DNA from: Kuafuiihalomonas sp964477875
Lineage (GTDB): Bacteria > Myxococcota > Kuafuiibacteriia > Kuafuiibacteriales > Kuafuiibacteriaceae
NCBI GenBank assembly: GCA_964477875.1
Contig: CAYZFR010000026.1
Span: 1 to 29,912, forward strand
DNA: 29,912 bases
Reading direction: 5' to 3'
The notes below the pieces were generated by a model. It did no database searches. It was given only the letters and a program-made list of their open reading frames with translations, and had not been told where the DNA came from. Position numbers and translations under genes: made by a program. Shown here piece after piece: positions 23,996 through 29,912 of the stretch. Positions within the stretch are counted from its first letter, which is position 1; each line of letters opens with the position of its first letter.

Positions 23996-24743
23996 GACGC
24001 CCGAAGACCCACGTCCCCACCTCGTCCGTGGCCTCGAAGATGGGGAGGTGACCCGCGCCCTCGATCACCACGTCTCGCAAATCAGGCCATACGCCCCTCC
24101 ACTTCGGGACCCCGGCTGCCACTGCGCCAAAGGTCCGGCGCCCACGGAGGATGTCGACCGGACCGGAATAGGCCGCGAAGCGTCGAAAGTCGGTCCGCGC
24201 GCTGCGAACCAGCAGGCGCAAGTAGGCGAGGTTGGCGGCGTGACGCACGCCTCGAAAGCCCTCGACGAGGTCGGTACCAGCAGACCGATGGCGTCGCACG
24301 CCCTGGTTGGTCAGCCAGCGGCCGACGGGATTCATGAAGGTCAGTCCGTAGAACAGCCGTCCAAAAATCGGGGTGCCGAAGATGCCGAAATACCAGGGGG
24401 CGTAGGCGAAGGGATCGATCATCACCAGGCGCTCCACGCGCTCCGGTCGGCGGATGGCCAAAAACAGCGCGACAATGGCCCCCCCACAGGCGCCGACGAG
24501 CGTCGAACGGCCGGGGGGGAGCGCTTCGTCCACCGGGTCCAAGAAAGAGTCCATCTCCCAGCCGAGCGGATCTGGCGAGGCGCCGAAGCCCGGCAGGTCG
24601 ACGGCGTGAAAGCGGGCGTCGCCGGGAAGGTGAGGCATGAGGGGCTCGAAAGAGCGATGGCTCCCGCTCCACCCGTGGATCCCGACGAAGGAGCGAGGAC
24701 CGGAGCCGTATTGGACGACGTTGAGGCGGGCGCGCACGAGCAA
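23988..24743 (-). CDS. alpha/beta hydrolase of the carotenoid operon, Cys nucleophile
   Basis: A 251-residue alpha/beta-hydrolase-fold protein with oxyanion motif HGW (23-25), DLPGFG, a nucleophile elbow reading GACGG (84-88) so that Cys86 replaces the usual serine, and catalytic-His motif GAGHLP with His232. The usual acid before the last strand is not obvious (GRRTF near 201-205). The start TTG 24743 has GAGG 6 nt upstream and lies 8 bp after the crtB stop; GTG 24737 is an alternative. The longer frame upstream is inside crtB. Its place between crtB and merR suggests a role in carotenoid modification or turnover, but its substrate is unknown. Confidence 0.85.
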   Translation of the reverse strand: MLVRARLNVVQYGSGPRSFVGIHGWSGSHRSFEPLMPHLPGDARFHAVDLPGFGASPDPLGWEMDSFLDPVDEALPPGRSTLVGACGGAIVALFLAIRRPERVERLVMIDPFAYAPWYFGIFGTPIFGRLFYGLTFMNPVGRWLTNQGVRRHRSAGTDLVEGFRGVRHAANLAYLRLLVRSARTDFRRFAAYSGPVDILRGRRTFGAVAAGVPKWRGVWPDLRDVVIEGAGHLPIFEATDEVGTWVFGRHG

Positions 24744-24751
24744 AGGAGGCC

Positions 24752-25708
24752 TCAGGCCCGGGTCGGGAGCCGCCGAAGCTCCGGCGTGACGCTGGTGGTG
24801 CCTGGGAAGCCCGCCAGCCCCCGGTGAAGAGCGGAGACGTGACGGGGCGCCGGCCATAGCCCGAACAGCTTCGGATGAAGGCCGCGCAGCACCGCCCCCG
24901 AGGCCACCGCGAGCTTGCCGAGGGGGGAGACGATGGTGCGCCCTCGCCATGGGTCCGAGCCTCTCCTTCGAAGCTTCACGCCGATGGCTCGGTACACCCG
25001 AGAGGCGACCAGGATGGCGAAACGCGCCCGCCACGGAATGAAGCGCATCCCGGCTTCGGCGCTGGCGTAGTAGCCGTCGGCCATCCGGAGGAGATCGTCG
25101 ACGACGAGCCGCAGGCCCTCCCGGTCCGGACGGCCGCCGAGGAGAGCGTCCGCGTCGAGTCCAAGCGCGGTGAGGCGCTCTAGGGGCAGATAGACCCGCC
25201 CTCGCTCGGCGTCCTCCCTCACGTCGCGGCAGATGTTGGTCAGCTGCATCGCGATCCCGAGATCGACGGCGAAGGGTGAGGCGGCCCGGGCGCGGACGCC
25301 CAGCACCCCGCACATCAACAGCCCCACCGTGCCCGCGACGCGGTAGCAGTAGCGAAGCAGGGCTTCGTCGTCGGCCACCCGCACCGTGTCGAGGTCCGAG
25401 AGGACACCGTCGATCAGGTGGACCGCAGGCTCGGGCGAAAAGTCTCGCCGCTTCGCCACCTCCAACAGCATGGCGGCCAGCGGGCGAGCTGTCGCTTCGC
25501 CGGTGAGCTCGCCCCGCAGAGCGCGGAGGGCAGATCGGGCCTCTGCCGGCGAGACCCCCTCGTCGGCGATGTCGTCGACGGTCCGGCAGAAGGTGTATAT
25601 GACCGCCGCATCGTCCCTGCGATCGACGGGCAGGAATCTAGAGGCGAGGTCGAAAGACTTCGAGCCTTCGGCCAGGACCGCGCGGCACTGGGCCGAGCTC
25701 GGCGTCAT
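24752..25708 (-). CDS. crtB: phytoene synthase
   Basis: CrtB (318 residues) condenses two GGPP to 15-cis-phytoene. The two Asp-rich Mg-diphosphate sites are seen: DDIAD (45-49, in CRTVDDIADE) and DVRED (162-166, in NICRDVREDAERGRVYLP). Squalene synthase is excluded by length, motif spacing and neighbours. ATG 25708 overlaps the crtI stop (ATGA). Confidence 0.97.
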   Translation of the reverse strand: MTPSSAQCRAVLAEGSKSFDLASRFLPVDRRDDAAVIYTFCRTVDDIADEGVSPAEARSALRALRGELTGEATARPLAAMLLEVAKRRDFSPEPAVHLIDGVLSDLDTVRVADDEALLRYCYRVAGTVGLLMCGVLGVRARAASPFAVDLGIAMQLTNICRDVREDAERGRVYLPLERLTALGLDADALLGGRPDREGLRLVVDDLLRMADGYYASAEAGMRFIPWRARFAILVASRVYRAIGVKLRRRGSDPWRGRTIVSPLGKLAVASGAVLRGLHPKLFGLWPAPRHVSALHRGLAGFPGTTSVTPELRRLPTRA

Positions 25709-27228
25709 CCCGCGGCCCTTTCCTCCACGGCGGCCGGGACGGCGACCATTCCTTCCCCTTCAGGTCGGGGGACCAGCTTTTCCATCACCTTGGCGGTGGA
25801 CAGCACGCCGGGCACACCGGCTCCGGGATGGGTCGAGGCGCCCACGAAGTACAGCCCGCCCACATCCTCGGAGCGGTTGTGGTAGCGAAACCATGCCGAC
25901 TGGGTCAGCACCGGCTCGAGCCCGAAAGCGGCGCCGTCGATGGAGCGCAGCTCGTCCCGAAAGTAGTGAGGCGTCACGAAGGAGTGGGTGACGAGCTCGT
26001 CCCGCAGGCCCGGCACGCCCCGCCGCTCCAGTTCGGTGAACACGCGCTCCAGATAGGCCTCGCCGATCTCGTCCCAGTCGAGGCCGCTCTTTTGATTCGG
26101 TACCGGCGAGAGGACGTAGAAATTCTCGTGCCCCGGCGGAGCGAGCGAGGGGTCGGTCCGGGTCGGCGCGTGCAGATAGAGCGAGAAGTCCTCGGCCAGG
26201 TGCTTCTTGGTGAAGATGTCGTCGAGCAAGCCCTTGTAGCGCGGACCGAGCACGATCGTATGGTGAGCCAGATCTTCGTAGGTTCGCTTCGTCCCGAAGT
26301 AGGCCACGAACAGCGACATGCTCTGATGCTTGCGGGCGACGGCAGCGTCCGTGTGCTTGCGCCGGTGCTCGCGGCCGATGAGCCGCGTGTAGACGAAGGA
26401 GGGGTCGGCGTTCGACACGACGAAGCGGCAGGGGATGCGCTCCCCCGACGCGATACGGACGGCGCTCGCCTGGCCGTTCTCGACCTCGATCTCCTCCACC
26501 GGCGCGCTGTATCTCATCTCGCCGCCGATGTCTTCGAACAGCTTAACCAGGCCATGAACGAGAGCCGTCGTCCCGCCCTTCGCAAAGTACACGCCCCATG
26601 TCCGCTCCAGCCAGTGGATCAAGGTGTAGATCGAGGTGACGCGGAAAGGGCTGCCGCCGACGAGGAGGGGCTGAAAGGTGAAGACCTGTCGGAGCCGCTC
26701 GTCCTCGATGTAGGACGCCACCATCGAGTAGACGGACTTGTAGCTTCCCAGCTTTACGAGATCTGGCACGACCTTGAGCATGTCCCAGAGCCTGTCGAAG
26801 GGGACGTCGCTGAGCTCCAAGTAGCCGATGTCGAAGATCTTCCGGATGTGCTTCACCAGCCGCTGGTAGTTGTCGACGTCCCGGGGGTTGAAGGCGCGAA
26901 TCGCTTCGACGAGCCGCTCCTCGTCCCCGACGTAGTCGAACTTGGACCCGTCGTGAAAGTCGATCCGGTAGAAGGGGTCCACGGGCAGAAGCTCGACGTA
27001 GTCCTTTCGGTCTCGGCCGACGGCGGTGAAGAGCTCGTCGATCAAGTAGGGCGCGGTTATCACGGTCGGACCGGCGTCGAAGACAAAGCCGTTGCTCTTG
27101 AAGACGCCGGCGCGTCCGCCGGGCTGGTCTCGAGCCTCGAGGAGGGTGACGGGGTGACCCATCGCTCGCAGCCGGATGGCGGCGGCGAGGCCGCCGAAGC
27201 CAGAGCCTATCACGATGGCGGGCTTCAT
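25705..27228 (-). CDS. crtI: phytoene desaturase, CrtI type
   Basis: CrtI (507 residues), an FAD-dependent desaturase converting phytoene to lycopene, probably in four steps. The N-terminal dinucleotide motif is GSGFGG (8-13) with LEARDQPGGRAG; the C-terminal bacterial-type phytoene dehydrogenase signature is GLYFVGASTHPGAGVPGV. A two-step or ketolating relative cannot be excluded by sequence alone, but position between crtE and crtB favours CrtI. Its ATG shares one base with the crtE stop (TGATG). Confidence 0.95.
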   Translation of the reverse strand: MKPAIVIGSGFGGLAAAIRLRAMGHPVTLLEARDQPGGRAGVFKSNGFVFDAGPTVITAPYLIDELFTAVGRDRKDYVELLPVDPFYRIDFHDGSKFDYVGDEERLVEAIRAFNPRDVDNYQRLVKHIRKIFDIGYLELSDVPFDRLWDMLKVVPDLVKLGSYKSVYSMVASYIEDERLRQVFTFQPLLVGGSPFRVTSIYTLIHWLERTWGVYFAKGGTTALVHGLVKLFEDIGGEMRYSAPVEEIEVENGQASAVRIASGERIPCRFVVSNADPSFVYTRLIGREHRRKHTDAAVARKHQSMSLFVAYFGTKRTYEDLAHHTIVLGPRYKGLLDDIFTKKHLAEDFSLYLHAPTRTDPSLAPPGHENFYVLSPVPNQKSGLDWDEIGEAYLERVFTELERRGVPGLRDELVTHSFVTPHYFRDELRSIDGAAFGLEPVLTQSAWFRYHNRSEDVGGLYFVGASTHPGAGVPGVLSTAKVMEKLVPRPEGEGMVAVPAAVEERAAG

Positions 27229-28286
27229 CAGAGGGTCTTCTCCATGAGATGACGGACCGGGGCAAGGGAGCGCTCGATGAGCGCACCGGCGACCCTTCGC
27301 AGCTCGGGCTCCCCGGCCAGGACCTCCGCATCTCGGATCGAATGGGCGATGCCGGTGATGCGATCGAGGACGGCGGCCAAGGCGCCCCCTTCTTCGATGC
27401 GGTCGGCCATGGCCTCGATCGCGTCGTGGCTGGTCTGATCTCGGGGTGTCTCCAGCAGGTCGACGGTCCGCCGGGTCTCGGTCGGATGCAGGCGAAGGTG
27501 CTCGGCCACCAGGGCGCTCACCCGCCCCTCGCGCAGGTCTCCGCCCCGCTCACCACGCCCCTTGTCTCCGAACAGATCCACCACGTCGTCCTGGATCTGA
27601 AACAACAGGCCGAGGTCGCAGAAGGGCTCGGAGAGGCGCTCGGCTTCTTCGGGTGCACGCCCGACCAGGAGCGCCGCCCCGTGGACGGGCAGCGCCATCA
27701 ACGCGCTCGTCTTGCCCCGGGCGGCAGCGGCGTAGGACTCCCAGTCGAGCATGCCCGAGGACAGGAGGGTCATCTCCAGCGACTGCCCGCGAACCGTCTG
27801 CTCCGCCCGGCGAGCGATGGCCCGAGCGAGATGCCAGCGGGTCTGATCGTCGGCGTCGAGCTCCTCCACCGCGAGGAAGGGAAGCATGAGCATGAGATCG
27901 CCGGCGTTGATGGCCTGGGCGTGCCCGTGCCGCATCCAGACCGTGAAGTGGCCCCGCCGCATCGGATCTGCGTCCTGAAGGTCATCGTGGACGAGGGTCG
28001 CGTTGTGAAGAAGCTCACAGGCAGCGGCCCAGGAGATCGTATCGTCCGCGCTCCCGCCCAGGGCGACCGCACTCTCGAGCGCGAGCCGAGCCCGCAGGCG
28101 CTTGCCGCCGGTGAACAGATGCTCCTGCACGATGGCCCCGAGTCTCTCGAAGCGAGCACCGGCTGCGATTTGGAGCATCATGGCCTTCACCTTCTCCAGC
28201 GTCTCGTCGTCTCGCGCGTGCGTCTGCCGGGGCTGAAGTGTGCCCTCCACGGACAGAATGCCTGAGGGCGTTCCCGTCATCGTCAT
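27228..28286 (-). CDS. crtE: geranylgeranyl diphosphate synthase
   Basis: Trans-prenyltransferase (352 residues from ATG 28286) making GGPP for carotenoids. First Asp-rich motif DDLQDAD (101-107) and second DDVVD in IQDDVVDLFGDKGRG are intact, as is GGKRLRARL for the diphosphate. The start is chosen because AAGGA sits 5 nt upstream; ATG 28316 and an open frame to 28358 would add residues. It has an N-terminal extension of about 30 residues over compact bacterial enzymes. First gene of the five-gene crtE-I-B-hydrolase-merR unit; chain length (C20) is inferred from context. Confidence 0.94.
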   Translation of the reverse strand: MTMTGTPSGILSVEGTLQPRQTHARDDETLEKVKAMMLQIAAGARFERLGAIVQEHLFTGGKRLRARLALESAVALGGSADDTISWAAACELLHNATLVHDDLQDADPMRRGHFTVWMRHGHAQAINAGDLMLMLPFLAVEELDADDQTRWHLARAIARRAEQTVRGQSLEMTLLSSGMLDWESYAAAARGKTSALMALPVHGAALLVGRAPEEAERLSEPFCDLGLLFQIQDDVVDLFGDKGRGERGGDLREGRVSALVAEHLRLHPTETRRTVDLLETPRDQTSHDAIEAMADRIEEGGALAAVLDRITGIAHSIRDAEVLAGEPELRRVAGALIERSLAPVRHLMEKTL

Positions 28287-28435
28287 CGTCTTCCTTCTTT
28301 TTTTCGCGGCGTCCATCGACAAGGCCTGTTCATGCAATGTCCAAGGACCGAAGAGCAACCTAACCCACGAAAAAAACCTTTCATTTTGCGCTTCGCGGCA
28401 TTTCCAGCGCTCTCAGCCGCGTTCCGGGTCACCAT
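28287..28435. promoter_or_regulatory. AT-richer gap between crtY and crtE, probable promoter region
   Basis: A 149-bp gap, the largest in the carotenoid locus, with poly-A/T runs on a GC-rich background. It is the natural place for the crtE promoter and the MerR operator. A weak inverted repeat (GCGCT...AGCGC) followed 13 nt later by seven T on the minus strand lies just after crtY, but the spacing is not that of an intrinsic terminator. No confident -35/-10 or operator was found. Confidence 0.4.
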
Positions 28436-29632
28436 CTACAAAACCTGTTCACCGGCTGCGGGCTGATCGAGTGACTTGGGGCCCCTCAGGAAGCCGGCCC
28501 CGACCCAATTCCGCTCTCGCGCCGGCAGCCGGCCGAAAGTCGAGGCCATACCCCGCAGCACGCCGAAGAGGCTAGGGTCGCCGCGCATATAACCCGCCCA
28601 GGCGGAGGTCGGGCACCGAAAAAAAGCCTCGAAAAAGCCCCCCACGCGGGCCTGGTCCATCCTCAGCACCAGCTCCAAGCCTGCCACCTGCAGTCCCCGC
28701 GAAAGCCCCGTCGTTCGGGGCCACAGCGAACCCGACAACACTTCGACCCGACGCTCCACTTTGGATGCACGAAGCGCCCGCGCGAGGCCTCGACGCAGGC
28801 GGGGCCGAACCCGCAAGAGGGTAGCGAACAAGTATCCCGTCGCTGGATGCACCATCCCCGCCGCGGCGCCGTAGGCGGCCACTGGGCCCTGCAGACCAGC
28901 CCGGGGCCCCCCCATGGCGATGTGCACCCGTTCGATCTCGCGGACCGGGAGGCTCTGCAGGCCGTACATCTCCTTGCGACGGGCCTGCAGCCCTCGAAGC
29001 TCCTCGACCGGGACGGCGGGACGGGCCGCGAGCACCGTCTCTTCGACCAGCACACTTCCGTCGGGGAGCGGCAATAGGTAGCCGAAGCTTGGGGGATGCA
29101 TGGCCGGCCCCTCCAGCGGGCGGAAATCCATCAGGACCGGCCGGGTTGGGCCCTGCCCCTCCAGGAACTCGCCGTAGGCCGTTTGGAGGGCGGCCGGCGG
29201 CTTGCCCGCTTCGACCTCGGCGAAGGCCCCAACCCGGCCCGCACAATCGATGAGCAGGTCGGCCTGCAGGACGCCTCCGTCGGTCTCGACCTCCAGGCCG
29301 TGCCCCCGGCGCGCGAGCGACTGCACCGAGGCCTCGATCCGTTCCACGCCTTCGGCTTCCCGCTCCAAGCGAGCCCGAGCCCGAGCCCCATCGACCCATG
29401 CGTAGGCCCGGGGGAGCGTCCGTACGCCGCTCGCCGCCCACATGTCGACTTCGGGCCAGACGCAGGCGACCTCCTCCCTCCAGTCGGGCGGAAGGTCGTC
29501 GAGCCATGCGCAGTAGGTCGGCGCGAAGGGCCCGAAGGACGGGGAGACGATGGCGGTAGACCATCCCTCGGCCGCACAAGCGCCCGCTGCAATCCATCCG
29601 GCAGGACCGGAGCCGATGACGATCGCGCGCAT
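28436..29632 (-). CDS. crtY: lycopene cyclase, CrtL/CrtY-type flavoprotein
   Basis: A 398-residue lycopene cyclase of the FAD-dependent CrtY/CrtL superfamily. Seen: dinucleotide motif IGSGPAG (6-12), PTYCAWLDDL (38-47), QTAYG (150-154), MDFR (168-171), VEET (196-199; FEET-like in plant/cyanobacterial CrtL) and GAAAGMVHPATGY (255-267). Together these match the CrtL branch better than the proteobacterial CrtY branch or the CrtYc/CrtYd type. It would cyclise lycopene ends to beta (or epsilon) rings. The start is ATG 29632, with GGAGG 12 nt upstream, rather far. It lies 149 bp upstream of crtE on the same strand and may have its own transcript. Confidence 0.9.
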   Translation of the reverse strand: MRAIVIGSGPAGWIAAGACAAEGWSTAIVSPSFGPFAPTYCAWLDDLPPDWREEVACVWPEVDMWAASGVRTLPRAYAWVDGARARARLEREAEGVERIEASVQSLARRGHGLEVETDGGVLQADLLIDCAGRVGAFAEVEAGKPPAALQTAYGEFLEGQGPTRPVLMDFRPLEGPAMHPPSFGYLLPLPDGSVLVEETVLAARPAVPVEELRGLQARRKEMYGLQSLPVREIERVHIAMGGPRAGLQGPVAAYGAAAGMVHPATGYLFATLLRVRPRLRRGLARALRASKVERRVEVLSGSLWPRTTGLSRGLQVAGLELVLRMDQARVGGFFEAFFRCPTSAWAGYMRGDPSLFGVLRGMASTFGRLPARERNWVGAGFLRGPKSLDQPAAGEQVL

Positions 29633-29786
29633 GTCGAAGCGGTCCCTCCCGCGAGCCCTACGACGATTTGATGCCGTTTGTCCGGCGCCGCTTCACCCCC
29701 GTCTTCGGCGGGACATTTGTCGCAGCCTCGGCGGGGGATGCCGTCCCCCTTGTCATGCCGACCGCGCCTGAAGGCAGGCTCCCCTC

Positions 29787-29912
29787 GTGAGCTGGTGGCC
29801 CGCCATTTTGCCGTGTTTGGTCCTGCTCGTCGGGTGCGTCAACCTGCTGAGCTGGCCCGCCGGCCGGCGACGGCGCAGCCATTCCGCTCCTCGGAGCTTC
29901 CCTGGCGTGAGC
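29787..29912 (+). CDS. start of a probable lipoprotein (partial)
   Basis: A GTG at 29787 opens a frame running off the right edge (42 codons). The first residues form a short hydrophobic segment ending LLVGC, a good lipobox with Cys17 as lipidation site, and an AGG lies about 8 nt upstream. It is divergent from crtY across a 154-bp gap. Too short to assign a family; a chance hydrophobic frame in GC-rich DNA is possible. Confidence 0.45.
   Translation, partial: MSWWPAILPCLVLLVGCVNLLSWPAGRRRRSHSAPRSFPGVS

Noticed and set aside
28325..28451. CCTGTTCA occurring twice (28325-28332 and 28444-28451) as a MerR operator pair
   Set aside because: An 8-mer repeating once in this span is not unlikely by chance, one copy lies in the crtY coding end, and there is no palindrome.
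29658..29882. 74-codon minus-strand frame upstream of crtY
   Set aside because: Low-complexity Pro/Ala/Gly composition and no Shine-Dalgarno; the opposing plus-strand frame with a lipobox is a better candidate.

Overview
The window is high-GC bacterial DNA with dense, tightly overlapping genes. The closest fit is a myxobacterium-like (Myxococcota/deltaproteobacterial) chromosome. This is an inference from four things: a hybrid peptide/polyketide synthase, a carotenoid operon ending in a CarA/CarH-like MerR regulator, an NtrC-type regulator with a soluble kinase, and frequent GTG/TTG starts in translationally coupled genes. No rRNA, tRNA or CRISPR array was recognised, and no gene-free stretch exceeds about 230 bp.

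Layout. (1) 1-7726, minus strand: the end of a biosynthetic gene cluster that continues beyond the left edge. It holds a 2214-residue megasynthase (A-PCP-KS-AT-ACP-aminotransferase) preceded by a cupin/JmjC-like Fe(II) oxygenase. The adenylation-domain pocket reads as proline-like, so the predicted intermediate is a malonate-extended, beta-aminated amino acid. (2) 7832-14108, minus strand: a compact histidine operon hisG-hisC-hisB-hisH-hisF-hisAIE-hisD, almost all joined by 1-8 nt overlaps, with HisA fused to HisI and HisE in one polypeptide. (3) 14211-16469, plus strand: cytidine deaminase, then thiM-thiE for thiazole salvage and thiamine phosphate synthesis. (4) 16470-19205: a lower-GC island with a Y1 (REP-associated type) transposase and an amidase. 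The amidase is bracketed by copies of a roughly 21-nt repeat, which also occurs in tandem upstream of it and between cdd and thiM. (5) 19261-20626: an exported protein resembling a cytochrome c that has lost its haem motif, convergent with a PAP2 phosphatase. (6) 20781-23151, plus strand: an NtrC-like response regulator with an altered GAFTGA loop, and a cytosolic histidine kinase. (7) 23123-29632, minus strand: the carotenoid locus crtY (CrtL-type lycopene cyclase), then crtE-crtI-crtB-alpha/beta hydrolase-merR, each of the last five overlapping or nearly touching the next. (8) 29787-29912, plus strand: the start of a probable lipoprotein.

How the genes work together. The his genes cover all steps from PRPP/ATP to histidine except histidinol-phosphate phosphatase. 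CrtE, CrtB, CrtI and the cyclase make GGPP, phytoene, lycopene and then a cyclic carotene. The MerR protein at the operon's end probably represses it, but it lacks the residues that bind B12 in CarH. Several proteins carry a recognisable fold with a changed signature residue: hydrolase Cys for Ser, NtrC GAFPEA, MerR without the B12 ligands, and a cytochrome-like protein without CXXCH. These are the most testable oddities.
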